A stretch of DNA of 64,000 nt. It comes from Deltaproteobacteria bacterium. GTDB lineage: Bacteria > Myxococcota_A > UBA9160 > UBA4427. The notes below the pieces were generated by a model that saw only the letters and a program-made list of their open reading frames with translations, was not told where the DNA came from and did not search any database. Shown here piece by piece: positions 37,501 to 50,000 of the stretch. Location: NCBI GenBank assembly GCA_029261855.1, contig JAJDAN010000032.1, forward strand, positions 1 to 64,000, in the 5' to 3' direction. The position numbers and the translations under genes were made by a program. How positions within the stretch are numbered: position 1 is the first letter of the stretch; every line of letters starts with the position of its first letter.

Positions 37501-38121
37501 GTGACCCCCACACCTCTCGAAGATCTGATCTCGTCCGGCCTGGCGGAGCTGTCGCTGGAGCCCGAAGCGGCAGGCCCACTCGCTTCGCTGGCGACCCTGG
37601 TCGACGACTGGGGGAAGCGCATCAACCTCACGGGCCATCGGGATGCCTCTGCGGTGGCACGCCGTTTGGTCCTCGACGCTGCCGCTCTACACACCGTCCT
37701 GCCTGCAGTGGGAAGCCTGGTAGACCTGGGCTCGGGGGCCGGCTTCCCCGGGCTGCCGCTCGCGATCCTGCGCCCACAAGCGTCCTTCGTCCTGGTAGAA
37801 GCGAGAGAGCGCCGTCATCACTTCCAGCGGCACGCGGTCCGCAGCCTGGGGCTTGAGAATGTTCGGGTCGTGCGCGGGAGGTTCGAAGAACTGGACCCGG
37901 ACCCGGCGGACTGCGTGGTCGCCCAGGCGGTGGCCTCCCCCGATGTGCTCGTCGGCTGGATGCTCCGCTGGGCACGGCCGGGCGCACTCCTGGTAGTTCC
38001 GGGTGGAACGTTCCCGCGCACTGTCGCGGACGCGGGAGCACTCCTCGATCCTCGAAACGACACCTATCGGGTCCCGCTCGGAGGTCCAGAACGAACAGTC
38101 TGGGTTTCCCGAGCCGCCTGA
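37501..38121 (+). CDS. rsmG: 16S rRNA (guanine527-N7)-methyltransferase RsmG
   Basis: A 206-residue methyltransferase starting at GTG 37501 immediately after the second parS-like site. The SAM motif LVDLGSGAGFPGLPLAILRP is diagnostic, together with DDWGKRINLTGHRD and FVLVEARERRHHFQRHAVRS. It methylates G527 of 16S rRNA; loss causes low-level streptomycin resistance in other bacteria. Classic neighbour of parA/parB near the origin. Confidence 0.95.
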   Translation: MTPTPLEDLISSGLAELSLEPEAAGPLASLATLVDDWGKRINLTGHRDASAVARRLVLDAAALHTVLPAVGSLVDLGSGAGFPGLPLAILRPQASFVLVEARERRHHFQRHAVRSLGLENVRVVRGRFEELDPDPADCVVAQAVASPDVLVGWMLRWARPGALLVVPGGTFPRTVADAGALLDPRNDTYRVPLGGPERTVWVSRAA

Positions 38122-38227
38122 GAGCTGAATCAGGTCCCTTTCAGCCGCAAATTGCGCCTCGCTGCGCATCGAGGATGGACGTGCCGCGAAGGCGTGTGGT
38201 ACCTATCCGGCCGTTGGGGGACCTGGA

Positions 38228-39106
38228 TTGACCACGCGCAGCCGAGTCATCGCAGTCGTCAACCAGAAGGGTGGTGTGGGTAAAACCACCACAGCGGTAA
38301 ACCTCGCCGCCTGCCTGGCCGCCTCCGAGCGCGCGACCCTGCTGGTCGATCTTGACCCCCAGGGGAACGCCTCCAGTGCCTTCGGGGTCACCGATCCCGA
38401 GCGCCAGATCTATGACGCACTCATCGGTGACTGCGTCATGAAGGAGACCGTTCACCCGACGGCCCTGAGCCACCTGCACCTGGTGCCGGCGGGTCCGGAC
38501 CTGGTGGGCGCCGAGATCGAGCTCGTCTCGGCCATGAGTCGCGAGCGCCGACTGTCGGCGGCACTCGCAGACCTGCGCGAGTCCTATGAGGTCGTCGTTG
38601 TCGATTGCCCGCCGTCGCTCGGGCTGCTCACCCTCAATGCGCTCACTGCCGCCGACACCATCCTGATCCCGATGCAGTGCGAGTACTACGCGCTCGAGGG
38701 ACTCGCGCGGTTGATGGACACCGTGAACCTGGTGCAGCAGCACCTGAACCCGGACCTCGCGTTGCAGGGCATCGTCCTCACCATGGTCGACATGCGGAAC
38801 AACCTCAGCCGTCAGGTCGAGGCCGAGGTGCGCAGCCACTTCGGACAGAAGGTCTATCGCACCCGCATCCCGCGGAACGTGCGCCTGAGCGAAGCGCCGA
38901 GTCACGGCAAGCCCATCATCCTCTACGACATTCATTCGCGCGGCGCGATCGCGTACCTGCGACTCGCCGACGAAGTACTTGCGGGGCTCGGTCTCGAAAC
39001 CCCGCGACACCCGCCCCAACTCGCGCAGATGCTGGACGAAGGCTCGCGTGCAACCAGCGCCGCGATCGGTAGTCCTGCCGATGGCGCTGAAGGAGAGAGC
39101 CGATGA
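38228..39106 (+). CDS. parA: Chromosome partitioning ATPase ParA (Soj)
   Basis: A 292-residue deviant Walker-A ATPase. P-loop VVNQKGGVGKTTTAVNLAAC (residues ~10-29), Walker A' LLVDLDPQGNASS and switch VVVDCPPSLGLLTLNAL are intact. Starts at TTG 38228. It moves ParB-parS complexes during chromosome segregation. The C-terminal tail of ~30 residues is loosely conserved. parB starts 4 bp before its stop. Confidence 0.96.
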   Translation: MTTRSRVIAVVNQKGGVGKTTTAVNLAACLAASERATLLVDLDPQGNASSAFGVTDPERQIYDALIGDCVMKETVHPTALSHLHLVPAGPDLVGAEIELVSAMSRERRLSAALADLRESYEVVVVDCPPSLGLLTLNALTAADTILIPMQCEYYALEGLARLMDTVNLVQQHLNPDLALQGIVLTMVDMRNNLSRQVEAEVRSHFGQKVYRTRIPRNVRLSEAPSHGKPIILYDIHSRGAIAYLRLADEVLAGLGLETPRHPPQLAQMLDEGSRATSAAIGSPADGAEGESR

Positions 39107-40029
39107 GTGCACCGCGAAATGCTTTGGGACGCGGGCTCGGTGCGCTGCTTCCGTCCGCCGAAGGCCGTCCGCCCGCGCCGCGCGCTGGCGCGCCCGCGAC
39201 CGCGGAAGCGCCGCCGTCCGAAGCGAGCGTGCCGCGCATCCGCGTCGATCTGATCGACCCCAATCCCGACCAGCCGCGGCGGGTCTTCGATCCGGCGCGG
39301 ATCGAGGACCTCGCGCGCTCGATCGTTCGCAGTGGCTTGCTGCAGCCGGTCGTCGTGCGGCGTGCCGGCGACCGCTACGAGCTGATCGTCGGGGAGCGCC
39401 GCTGGCGCGCATCGCGCCAGGCCGGTCTCGAATCCATCCCCGCGGTTGTCGCGGACGTGGATGCCGGCGACCGCCTCGAGCTGGCCATCGTCGAGAACGT
39501 GCAGCGGCACGACCTCAACCCCATCGAGCTGGCGTATGCGTACCGCGCCCTTGCCGAGCGGGGCGCCACCCAGGAAGACATCGGCCGGCGCGTCGGCATG
39601 GATCGCTCCAGCATCGCCAACCACTTGCGACTCCTCGATCTTTCGGTCGACATCCAGGAGGCCGTCGAGACCGGAACGCTCAGCATGGGACACGCCAAGG
39701 CGCTGCTGCAGGTGATGGAGCCGGAGCGCCGGAAGAGCCTATGCGAACGCGTTCTCAGAGAGGGTCTGTCGGTTCGCGAGACCGAGAAGACGGGCCGCGA
39801 GATCGCCGGGCCGTCCCCGGTCTCGCGCCAGCGCAAGCCGCGCGAGACCCGGTCGGAAGCCACGGCCAGCAGCAACCCGCACCTGAAGAGCTTGCAGGAA
39901 CTGCTGCAGCAGCACTTCCAGAGTCGCGTCCGCATCCTGGGCAGCGGTGACAGCGGACGGGTCGAGATCGAGTACAGCAGCAGCGAGGACCTGGACCGCA
40001 TCAGCCGGCTGATGCTCGAAGGCTTCTGA
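39103..40029 (+). CDS. parB: Chromosome partitioning protein ParB (Spo0J)
   Basis: A 308-residue CTP-dependent clamp. The N-terminal NALGRGLGALLPS is the ParA-activating segment, IVGERRWRASRQAGLESIPA is the CTP/arginine box, and TQEDIGRRVGMDRSSIANHL is the helix-turn-helix that reads parS. A short C-terminal dimerisation domain follows a Ser/Asn-rich linker. Binds the two parS-like sites upstream of rsmG, by position. Confidence 0.96.
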   Translation: MSAPRNALGRGLGALLPSAEGRPPAPRAGAPATAEAPPSEASVPRIRVDLIDPNPDQPRRVFDPARIEDLARSIVRSGLLQPVVVRRAGDRYELIVGERRWRASRQAGLESIPAVVADVDAGDRLELAIVENVQRHDLNPIELAYAYRALAERGATQEDIGRRVGMDRSSIANHLRLLDLSVDIQEAVETGTLSMGHAKALLQVMEPERRKSLCERVLREGLSVRETEKTGREIAGPSPVSRQRKPRETRSEATASSNPHLKSLQELLQQHFQSRVRILGSGDSGRVEIEYSSSEDLDRISRLMLEGF

Positions 40030-40442
40030 TGACCGCAAGCGTCCACCCGCATCCCGCACCCGACCGCCCCCTCCCCAGCCCGGCGCGGCCGAGGCCCTCC
40101 GCAGATGCCCCCGATGCCGGGCCGGTGGTGGTCCCCGCGTCGGCCCGCTTCGAAGGGCTGCTCACCTTCCGGGGACGGGCGCAGGTGCACGGGGAGATCG
40201 AAGGGGAGGTCCTGTGCCGCGGCACCCTCGTCGTCGGTGCGGCCGGCCAGATCGTCGGCACCATCGAGGCCGACGAGGTCGTGGTTGCGGGAAGCGTCCA
40301 AGGGGACATCACCGCCCGAGGGCGAATCGAGCTCACCCCCAGCGCGCGCGTTCAGGGGACCCTGCGCGCGCCCCGCATCCACCTGGCCGACGGCTGTGTG
40401 CTCGACGGTCGCTGCGAAACCGGGGACGCTTCGCGCACCTGA
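40029..40442 (+). CDS. bacM: Bactofilin
   Basis: A 137-residue cytoskeletal polymer subunit. After a Pro-rich tail of ~40 residues comes the right-handed beta-helix: FEGLLTFRGRAQVHGEIEGE, LVVGAAGQIVGTIEADEVVV, GSVQGDITARGRIELTPSAR, with the regular 6-residue rung pattern. Its start overlaps the parB stop, so it belongs to the parAB operon; in myxobacteria, bactofilins help position ParAB and origins, which suits this placement. Confidence 0.92.
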   Translation: MTASVHPHPAPDRPLPSPARPRPSADAPDAGPVVVPASARFEGLLTFRGRAQVHGEIEGEVLCRGTLVVGAAGQIVGTIEADEVVVAGSVQGDITARGRIELTPSARVQGTLRAPRIHLADGCVLDGRCETGDASRT

Positions 40443-40636
40443 ATTCCGGCCGCGCGGGCGGGGCCGGAACCCTACCCACCTGCCCCATGCAGCGTTTCGA
40501 TGCGTTGTGGCAAGGCACCGGGAACGCTTTCGTTTCCGCTCTCCCGCGAGTCGAGCAACGTGCTGCCGCGCCCGTCCGAAGCGAAGGGTGCGCGTCGTGT
40601 CGGGTTCGAGCACTTCACCTCAGGAGCGATGCAACC

Positions 40637-41185
40637 TTGACGTCCCTCGCCGCACGGGCGGTCCCCGCCGCCTTCGCGTTCGCCTTCGCGCTGGTGGTGG
40701 TGCTGGCCCAGGCGCTCGTCGCGCTCCCCGCGCAGGCTGCTGGCACCCTCGAGCTGACGCCGGACCTGGTGGTCACCGTCAGCCTCCTGGTCGTCTTCAT
40801 CCTCATCATCTTCCCGCTCAACAGCCTGATCTTCCGACCGCTGCTTCGGGTGATGGACGAGCGCGAAGAGAAGATCGCCGGCGCCAAGCAGAAGGCCGAA
40901 CGGGTCGCCCAGCAGGCACAGGAAGCCCTCGACCGCTACGAAGAATCGATCCGCGTCGCGCACGACGAAGCGACGGCCGAACGCCGCCGCAAGCTGGACG
41001 TCGCCCGGGCCGAGATGCAGGACGTCACGAGCAAGGCGAAGACCGACGCGAACAGCGACATCGTTCGCGCGCGCGAAGAGCTCAGCGCATCCCTTGGCGA
41101 GGCGCGCCAGACGCTGCGCGGCAGCGCCGAAGAGCTCGCGGGTCTCGCCGCCGAACGCATCCTGGGTCGGAGTCTTTCGTCATGA
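40637..41185 (+). CDS. atpF': F0F1 ATP synthase subunit b'
   Basis: A 182-residue peripheral-stalk subunit starting at TTG 40637, with AGGAG 10 bp upstream. A hydrophobic N-terminus resembling a signal (ending ALPAQAAG) is followed by one membrane helix (VVTVSLLVVFILIIFPLNSL), then FRPLLRVMDEREEKIAGAKQ and a long coiled coil. Together with the next gene it gives the b/b' pair of cyanobacteria, chloroplasts and many deltaproteobacteria. First gene of atpF'-F-H-A-G-D-C. Confidence 0.88.
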   Translation: MTSLAARAVPAAFAFAFALVVVLAQALVALPAQAAGTLELTPDLVVTVSLLVVFILIIFPLNSLIFRPLLRVMDEREEKIAGAKQKAERVAQQAQEALDRYEESIRVAHDEATAERRRKLDVARAEMQDVTSKAKTDANSDIVRAREELSASLGEARQTLRGSAEELAGLAAERILGRSLSS

Positions 41186-41772
41186 AGCAGTCGAAGGTCC
41201 CGACCCGGTTCAGCCAGGCTGCGCCGTTCGCTTGCGTGCTGGCCCTGCTGGCGGCACCCGCCCATGCGGCCGAGGGTGGTGGCGCCTGGGATCTGTTCAT
41301 CCAGGCGGCGAACCTCGCGCTGCTCTTCGCGGTGCTCATCTACTTCGGTCGCAAGCCCATCCAGGCCTTCTTCGCCGACCGCCGCAGTCAGATCAAGAAG
41401 GACCTCGACGAAGCGGCGAAGCTGCTCGAAGCCGCCGAGACGCGTTATGCCGACTGGCAGCGCAAGCTGATCGACCTCGACCGGGAGACCGACAAGATTC
41501 GCGCCCAGGGTGTGCGGCATGCCGAGGAAGACGCGGCACAGATCCTGTCGGATGCCCAGGCCGCCGCCGAGCGCATCCACCGCGATGCCGAGGCCGCCGT
41601 CGAGCAGGAGCTGCGGCGTGCCCAGGCCGAGCTGCGTGCCGAGGCGGTGACTCTCGCCGCCGAGCTCGCCGAACGCATCCTGCGGGAAAAGCTGGTGGAC
41701 AGCGACCGCGATCGGCTCCTCGACGAGTTCATCGTGCGTGTCGAGCCGTCGGCTCGCGGAGGAGCGAACTGA
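41182..41772 (+). CDS. atpF: F0F1 ATP synthase subunit b
   Basis: A 196-residue stalk subunit from ATG 41182. A possible signal peptide (ending APAHAAEG) precedes one membrane helix (WDLFIQAANLALLFAVLIYF), the FGRKPIQAFFADRRSQIKKD turn and a long amphipathic coiled coil ending SDRDRLLDEFI. Overlaps atpF' by 4 bp and atpH by 1 bp. Confidence 0.92.
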   Translation: MKQSKVPTRFSQAAPFACVLALLAAPAHAAEGGGAWDLFIQAANLALLFAVLIYFGRKPIQAFFADRRSQIKKDLDEAAKLLEAAETRYADWQRKLIDLDRETDKIRAQGVRHAEEDAAQILSDAQAAAERIHRDAEAAVEQELRRAQAELRAEAVTLAAELAERILREKLVDSDRDRLLDEFIVRVEPSARGGAN

Positions 41773-42317
41773 TGCCGAGCTCTCCCGCCGCCCGCCGCTA
41801 CGCGCGCGCCCTGTTCGGCCTCGCCAAGGAAGACGGTCGCACCAGCGAAGCCGCCACCGAGCTCGACACCCTGGCGGCGCTGTTCGAAGGCGCACCGGAG
41901 CTGCGTGAGGCGCTCATCATCCCGCTCTATCCCGTGAAGGAGCGGCTCGCCGTCCTCGAGGCCGTCGCACAGGCCGAGAGCCTGTCGAAGCTGGTGACCA
42001 ACTTCTACTCGTTCCTCATCGAGCAGCGCCGCATGGTGGACTTCGCGGGTATTCGCGAAGAGTACGCGCGGCTGGTCGATCTGGACTCGGGCCTGGTCAC
42101 CGCCGAGGTGGTGTCTGCGAGCCCCCTCGACGAACGTAAGCAGGACCGCCTACGCCGGGCCCTGTCCGAGCGCACCGGCATGGAAGTCCGACTCGAAGTG
42201 ACCGTGGACGACAGCCTGATCGGCGGCGCCATCGCCAAGGTGGGCGACCTGGTCTTCGACGGAAGCATCCGCGCGCAGCTGCATGACCTGCGCGCAAACC
42301 TCACGAAGGAATCCTGA
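41772..42317 (+). CDS. atpH: F0F1 ATP synthase subunit delta
   Basis: A 181-residue stator cap subunit, helical N-domain ([20 protein letters not shown] at the start) and C-terminal beta/alpha region with the conserved [20 protein letters not shown]. It links the peripheral stalk to the alpha3beta3 head. Overlaps atpF by 1 bp, then 4 bp before atpA. Confidence 0.95.
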   Translation: MPSSPAARRYARALFGLAKEDGRTSEAATELDTLAALFEGAPELREALIIPLYPVKERLAVLEAVAQAESLSKLVTNFYSFLIEQRRMVDFAGIREEYARLVDLDSGLVTAEVVSASPLDERKQDRLRRALSERTGMEVRLEVTVDDSLIGGAIAKVGDLVFDGSIRAQLHDLRANLTKES

Positions 42318-42321
42318 CCCG

Positions 42322-43869
42322 ATGAAGATCAAGCCCGGTGAGATCACCGACATCCTGCGCCGCGAGATCCGCGAGTACGACCGCGAGATCGACGTCGCCG
42401 AAACCGGACGGGTCTTGATGGCCGGCGACGGCATCGCCCGCGTCTACGGCCTCGAGAACGTGATGGCCGGCGAGCTGGTGGAATTCCAGAACGGCGCCCG
42501 CGGCATGGTGCTCAACCTGGAAGAGGACAATGTCGGCGTCGCGATCATGGCCGACTCCCACGGCATCAGCGAGGGCGACAGCGTCAAGCGGACGGGCGAG
42601 ATCATCCAGGTGCCCGTCGGCGAGGCGCTGCTCGGCCGGGTGGTCGACGCCCTCGGTCAGCCCATCGACGGCAAGGGCCCCATCGAATCGACGGAGAGCC
42701 GGCAGGTCGAGATCAAGGCCCCCGGCATCGTGACCCGCAAGTCGGTGGACGAGTCGCTCGCCACGGGCATCAAGGCCATCGACGCCATGGTGCCCATCGG
42801 GCGCGGCCAGCGCGAGCTGATCATCGGCGATCGCCAGACGGGCAAGACCGCCATCGCGGTCGACACCATCATCAACCAGAAGGGCGGCGATGTCTTCTGC
42901 ATCTACGTCGCCACCGGTCAGAAGCAGTCCACGGTGGCCCGGGTCGTCGACCGGCTTCAGCAAGCCGGTGCCATGGACTACACGATCGTGGTCGCCGCGA
43001 CCGCGTCCGAGCCGGCGCCGCTGCAGTTCATCTCGCCCTACTCGGGCTGCACCATGGGCGAGTGGTTCCGGGACAACGGCAAGCACGCGCTGATCGTGTA
43101 CGACGATCTCTCGAAGCAGGCCGTCGCCTACCGCCAGCTGTCGCTGCTGCTTCGCCGTCCGCCGGGACGCGAGGCCTACCCGGGCGACGTCTTCTACGTG
43201 CACTCCCGGCTGCTCGAGCGCGCCGCCAAGCTCAACGACGATCTTGGCGGAGGAAGCCTGACGGCGCTCCCCATCATCGAGACCCAGGCCGGCGACGTGT
43301 CCGCCTACATTCCGACCAACGTCATCTCGATTACCGACGGACAGATCTTCCTCGAGACCGAGCTCTTCAACTCGGGCGTGCGTCCCGCCATCAACGTCGG
43401 CATCTCGGTGTCGCGGGTGGGCGGCTCGGCGCAGACGAAGGCCATGAAGAAGGTGGCCGGTACCTTGAAGCTGTCCCTCGCCCAGTACCGTGAGCAGGCG
43501 GCCTTCGCCCAGTTCGGCAGCGACCTCGACGCCGCCACCCAGGAGCAGCTGGCCAACGGCGACCGCCAGGTCGAGATCCTGAAGCAGGGTCAGTACGCAC
43601 CGATGACCATGGCCGAGCAGGTCGTGGTCCTGTACGCGGCGACGCCCCAACGCGACCGGAAGTCGTGGATCCGGGCGCTCGCACTCGACGACATCAAGCG
43701 CTTCGAAGCCGAGCTGCTCGTGTTCATGCACGAGAGCCACGGCGACGTCGTCGAGACGATCACGAGCACGGGACAGCTGACCGACGAGACGGAGGCCAAG
43801 CTGGTCGCCGCCCTCGACGCCTTCGCGAAGGTGTTCCGGCCGTCACGCACCGGCGAGGCTGCCGCCTAG
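42322..43869 (+). CDS. atpA: F0F1 ATP synthase subunit alpha
   Basis: A 515-residue non-catalytic nucleotide-binding subunit from ATG 42322. P-loop [20 protein letters not shown], the alpha signature [20 protein letters not shown] and the catalytic-site Arg in this region are present. Standard length. The longer upstream frame overlapping atpH is rejected. Confidence 0.97.
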   Translation: MKIKPGEITDILRREIREYDREIDVAETGRVLMAGDGIARVYGLENVMAGELVEFQNGARGMVLNLEEDNVGVAIMADSHGISEGDSVKRTGEIIQVPVGEALLGRVVDALGQPIDGKGPIESTESRQVEIKAPGIVTRKSVDESLATGIKAIDAMVPIGRGQRELIIGDRQTGKTAIAVDTIINQKGGDVFCIYVATGQKQSTVARVVDRLQQAGAMDYTIVVAATASEPAPLQFISPYSGCTMGEWFRDNGKHALIVYDDLSKQAVAYRQLSLLLRRPPGREAYPGDVFYVHSRLLERAAKLNDDLGGGSLTALPIIETQAGDVSAYIPTNVISITDGQIFLETELFNSGVRPAINVGISVSRVGGSAQTKAMKKVAGTLKLSLAQYREQAAFAQFGSDLDAATQEQLANGDRQVEILKQGQYAPMTMAEQVVVLYAATPQRDRKSWIRALALDDIKRFEAELLVFMHESHGDVVETITSTGQLTDETEAKLVAALDAFAKVFRPSRTGEAAA

Positions 43870-43930
43870 CGCGACCCGCAGCGCGCGTCCCGTCACCCCC
43901 GGTCCGGTGGACCCGGACCCACGAGGAAAG

Positions 43931-46301
<2,371 letters not shown>

Positions 46302-46355
46302 GCCAGTCGAGTCGAGCCGGCTCGAGTCGATCGCGAAGAAGGACCTACCCACATC

Positions 46356-46766
46356 ATGCCCATCGAGCTCGTTGTCGTGACACCCCAGGGCCAGGCCTTC
46401 CAGGGCCCGGTCGACGAGGTCGTGCTCCCCGGCGCCGCCGGTGAGTTCGGCGTACTCGAGAGTCACGAACGCTTCCTGTCGGCCCTGGACCACGGCTGCA
46501 TGGAGATCCGCACGAGCGCGGGCTCGCAGTTCTCCGCCGTGTCCGACGGCTTCGCGGAAGTGACGGGCGAGAAGGTGGTGGTGATGGTCGACTCGCTGGT
46601 GGCGGCCGACAAGATCGACGTGGCCGCGGCAACCACCGCACAGCAGGAAGCAAGCACCGCCCTCGAAGCCCTGGGCGACGGCGAAGAGAACGACGCCCAG
46701 CGAGCCGAGCTGGAAGACGCCCTGGCAAGAGCAACGGCCCAGCTGGAAACCGCCGCCAAGTCCTGA
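46356..46766 (+). CDS. atpC: F0F1 ATP synthase subunit epsilon
   Basis: A 136-residue rotor subunit with the N-terminal beta sandwich (ELVVVTPQGQAFQGPVDEVV, PGAAGEFGVLESHERFLSAL) and a two-helix C-terminal domain that inhibits ATP hydrolysis in many bacteria. Closes the rightward atp operon. Confidence 0.95.
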   Translation: MPIELVVVTPQGQAFQGPVDEVVLPGAAGEFGVLESHERFLSALDHGCMEIRTSAGSQFSAVSDGFAEVTGEKVVVMVDSLVAADKIDVAAATTAQQEASTALEALGDGEENDAQRAELEDALARATAQLETAAKS

Positions 46767-46781
46767 TCCAGCCCAGTCGCG

Positions 46782-47408
46782 CTACTTGATTGGCGCAGCC
46801 TTCAGCTTGACCTTGCCCTTCTGCACGACCACGCGGAACTGCACGTCCTGGCAACCGAGCTTGTCGCGCAGGCTCTTGGTCTGCTTGTCGACGACGGACT
46901 GCAGCTTCTTGGCCGACAGGCCTTTGACGTTCTGCCCGCAGGCGAGCGCCGCGTCCCGGTAGCTCTCGAAGAGCGCATTGCCCGCCTTTGCGCTGACCAC
47001 CGCGTCGTCCGTTCCCGCGCCCGCGTTGCGCGGGCCACCGGGGCGGGCGGCGCCGCCACGCATGTTGGCCTTGAAGACGTCGCGCTTGTAGGTGCCCGCT
47101 TCCATCTGACGCAGGATGTTGTCCCACTGGCGCTTCATGGCCTGGTAGCGCGAGTTGATGGTGCTGAAGCGAAAGCGCAGGGCCGTGTTCTGAATGGGCA
47201 TGTTCGACCACTGGGTGACGAACTTCTGGATCTCCTGGCGGAGCACCACGGGCTCGCGCGGCCGACTTCCGAGGAAGTACCGCTCGTAGTCGAGCTTCAG
47301 CATGTTGAGCTTGCTCTCGAGGATGCGGAGCTCCTCCTCGGTGAGCGTGCTGGTGCTGGTCCTGTGGGTGGCCACGTGCGTCTCCCTGGGGAGCCTGATC
47401 GACCGCAC
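46782..47408 (-). CDS. MXAN_5187-type domain protein
   Basis: A 208-residue protein starting at GTG 47408 (an in-frame GTG at 47375 is another choice). Residues ~20-125 carry LNMLKLDYERYFLGSRPREP, IQNTALRFRFSTINSRYQAM and QMEAGTYKRDVFKANM, the pattern of the C-terminal domain of MXAN_5187-like myxobacterial proteins; function unknown. The tail (~150-208) resembles a small basic fold with FRVVVQKGKVKLKA. Convergent with atpC. Confidence 0.75.
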   Translation of the reverse strand: MRSIRLPRETHVATHRTSTSTLTEEELRILESKLNMLKLDYERYFLGSRPREPVVLRQEIQKFVTQWSNMPIQNTALRFRFSTINSRYQAMKRQWDNILRQMEAGTYKRDVFKANMRGGAARPGGPRNAGAGTDDAVVSAKAGNALFESYRDAALACGQNVKGLSAKKLQSVVDKQTKSLRDKLGCQDVQFRVVVQKGKVKLKAAPIK

Positions 47409-47564
47409 CGACGAGGGCCTTTAGCCACGCTGCGCGCAGGCGCGATTCAGCGTCGCCAGAGTGCGATAACGCGGTGCTTGACGCAGGCGGCGACGCAAGT
47501 CGAACTCATCGCGTCAAAGGACTGGTGACGCGGAATGACGCGCCCGATAGCTCTCGGGCCGCGC

Positions 47565-48647
47565 CTACTGGCCCGCGACAGGGTCCGCAGCGATCTCCGG
47601 CTTGAGGAGCTGGTCGCCGCCACCCGGGATGCGGAATGCGCCATGACGCGCGTCATCTGCGTCGTAGAGCGGGTTGCCCTCCACCTCGAAGCCTGCGTCT
47701 CGGATCATCTCATACGTGTCGCGGGCCGCGTCGCCCCGGGTCGTCAGGTATCCCTCGACGAACAACGAGTTGGCGGCGTACAAGGCCAGGGGTTGGAGGG
47801 ACCGCAGGTTGCCCTCGCGCCCTCCCGCGATCCGGATCTCGGCGGCCGGGTTCACGAGACGCATCAGGCACACCGCCCGCAGGCAGCGTTCCGGGGTCAG
47901 GGAACCGTCCTCGGTCACCTGGTTGCCTTCGATGGGAATCAGGAAGTTCAGTGGGATCGAAGGCACCTCGAGCTCGCGCAGCTGGAAGGCCACGTCCACC
48001 AGGTCTGCGGTCTGCTCGCCCATGCCCATGATCAGACCGCTGCAGGTCTCGATGCCATTGCGGCGCGCGGCCTCGAGAGTCGCCAGGCGGTCCGCGTAGC
48101 TGTGGGTCGAGCAGATCTCGGGGTAGTGGCGCTCGCTGGTGTTGAGGTTGTGGTTGAGTCGGTCGAGCCCGGCCTCCGCCAGGATCTTCGCCTTCTCGTC
48201 GTCGACGAGGCCGGCGGAAAGGCAGACTTCCACGGGAAAGCGCCGCTTGACCTCGGCGATCACCTCGGCGAGGCGGCGCGTATAGGCGAGATTCGGTCCG
48301 CGGCCGGAAAGAACCATGCAGTAGCGGGAAGCGCCGGCCCGGGCGGCGGCCTCGGCTTCCGCGAAGATTTCCTGCTCGTCCTTCATCGGGTACTGACGGA
48401 TGGCGGCGCCGGAATCGCGGTTCTGCGAGCAATAGCCGCAATCTTCCGGGCAGAGGCCGTTCTGGACGTTGTTGAGCACGTGGACCATGACCTTGCGGCC
48501 GAAGTGCTTGCGGCGCGGCTGGTAGGCGGCGTCGACGAGTCGCAGCAGCTCGACATCCTTGGCGTCCAGCAGCCAGGCCGCTTCTTCACGTGAGGGGGCG
48601 CCGCCTTCGAGGGCGCGATCCGCGAGCTGGTGGTAGTCGATGGTCAT
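47565..48647 (-). CDS. bioB: Biotin synthase
   Basis: A 360-residue radical SAM enzyme that inserts sulfur into dethiobiotin. The 4Fe-4S motif is NGLCPEDCGYCSQNRDSGA. Conserved further segments are GIETCSGLIMGMGEQTADLV and SIPLNFLIPIEGN. The GGREGNLRSLQPLALYAANS segment supplies the 2Fe-2S Arg. No other bio gene and no BirA operator was recognised nearby, so it is a lone gene, divergent from the prenyl synthase. Confidence 0.97.
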   Translation of the reverse strand: MTIDYHQLADRALEGGAPSREEAAWLLDAKDVELLRLVDAAYQPRRKHFGRKVMVHVLNNVQNGLCPEDCGYCSQNRDSGAAIRQYPMKDEQEIFAEAEAAARAGASRYCMVLSGRGPNLAYTRRLAEVIAEVKRRFPVEVCLSAGLVDDEKAKILAEAGLDRLNHNLNTSERHYPEICSTHSYADRLATLEAARRNGIETCSGLIMGMGEQTADLVDVAFQLRELEVPSIPLNFLIPIEGNQVTEDGSLTPERCLRAVCLMRLVNPAAEIRIAGGREGNLRSLQPLALYAANSLFVEGYLTTRGDAARDTYEMIRDAGFEVEGNPLYDADDARHGAFRIPGGGDQLLKPEIAADPVAGQ

Positions 48648-48854
48648 TGCGGGTCTCCGTGCTTGAGGCTCAAAAACGGGTCGGCAGCCTAGCGTGCCGT
48701 CGACCCCGTGGCAGCCGCAGGGTTGACGGTGACCGGCGCGCTCCGAACGCTCCGGACCTCATCCGTGAACGCGCGTTAACCAGCTGTTTTTCCTAGGCTT
48801 TGTCGCCACAGGTGCTTTGACACTGCAGGATCCCGCGGCTAAGATCGACGCCCG

Positions 48855-49937
48855 ATGACGCAGCCCCCCTCGGCTACGCCGCAGCCCGTCCCGGAAAGGT
48901 CGCCGATCGCGGGCGTCTTCCGCCGCCTCGCCGGCCGGCTCGATCTCGTCGAGCGCGCCATGCGCGACCAGCTCGGCGGGCCCAGCGAGCTGGTGGTCTC
49001 GATTGGCGACCACGTCCTCTCTTCGGGCGGCAAGCGCATGCGCCCGGTGCTCGTCCTGATGAGCGCGGAGATGTGCGGCTATACGGGTCCGCGCAGCATC
49101 CAGGTCGCTGCGGCCATCGAGCTACTGCACACGGCAACGCTGTTGCACGACGACGTGGTCGACTTCTCGGACCTCCGCCGGGGCCGCCCGTCGGCGAACG
49201 CCATCTGGGGGAACCGGCGCGCGGTGCTCGGGGGCGACTTCCTCTACGCGTCCGCGTCGAACATGATCATCGAAGACGGCAGCATCGAAATCCTCGAGCG
49301 CTTCGCGGACACCATCGGCTTGATGGCCGAGGGCGAGCTGCTCCAGCTCGAATTCAGCTTCGACGTCGGCGCCACCGAGGCGCAGTACTACAAGGTGATC
49401 GATCGCAAGAGCGCCACCTTGTTGAGCGTCGCCTGCGAGTCCGGTGCGCTGCTCGGCGGCGTCACTCGCAGCGAGCGGCGGAGCGTTGCCGAGTTTGGCC
49501 GCGAGCTCGGTCTGGCGTTCCAGCTGCGCGACGATGCCCTCGACTACGACGGCAGCGTCTCGACTCTCGGAAAGCGCGACCACACGGATCTGCACGAGGG
49601 CAAGGTGACCCTGCCGCTGTTGCTGACGCTGAAGCGTTGCACCGGCGGCGAGCGCGAGTTGATTGCCAGCGTTCTCAAGCGCGCGCGCCAGGCCGACGCG
49701 CTGGGTCTCGACCCGACGGACCCGCGAAGCCAGGAAAAGGACGTCGACGTGGTCAGTGAGGCGGACTTCGGCTCGGTGGTCGAGCTGGTCGACCGTTACA
49801 ACGGTGCCCCCGACACGGTGAAGCGCGCCTGTGAGCACGTCGTCCGCGCGAAGGCCGCAATCGCAGCCTTCGCGGACGGTCCCGCAAAGGAAGCACTGAT
49901 CGCGGCTGCCGACTATGCGGCGGGGCGAGATCACTAG
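48855..49937 (+). CDS. Long-chain polyprenyl diphosphate synthase
   Basis: A 360-residue trans-prenyltransferase making the side chain of quinones (IspB/HepT type). First Asp-rich motif TATLLHDDVVDFSDLRRGRP and second AFQLRDDALDYDGS are present; SSGGKRMRPVLVLMSAEM is also conserved. The residues upstream of the first motif suggest long products, but chain length cannot be set by eye. Membrane-associated, cytosolic. Confidence 0.92.
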   Translation: MTQPPSATPQPVPERSPIAGVFRRLAGRLDLVERAMRDQLGGPSELVVSIGDHVLSSGGKRMRPVLVLMSAEMCGYTGPRSIQVAAAIELLHTATLLHDDVVDFSDLRRGRPSANAIWGNRRAVLGGDFLYASASNMIIEDGSIEILERFADTIGLMAEGELLQLEFSFDVGATEAQYYKVIDRKSATLLSVACESGALLGGVTRSERRSVAEFGRELGLAFQLRDDALDYDGSVSTLGKRDHTDLHEGKVTLPLLLTLKRCTGGERELIASVLKRARQADALGLDPTDPRSQEKDVDVVSEADFGSVVELVDRYNGAPDTVKRACEHVVRAKAAIAAFADGPAKEALIAAADYAAGRDH

Positions 49938-50000
49938 CTCTACCACTTGCTCGACTCTTGTCTCGACCACTTGCTCGTTTGAAGCCGAAAGCTGGAAGCC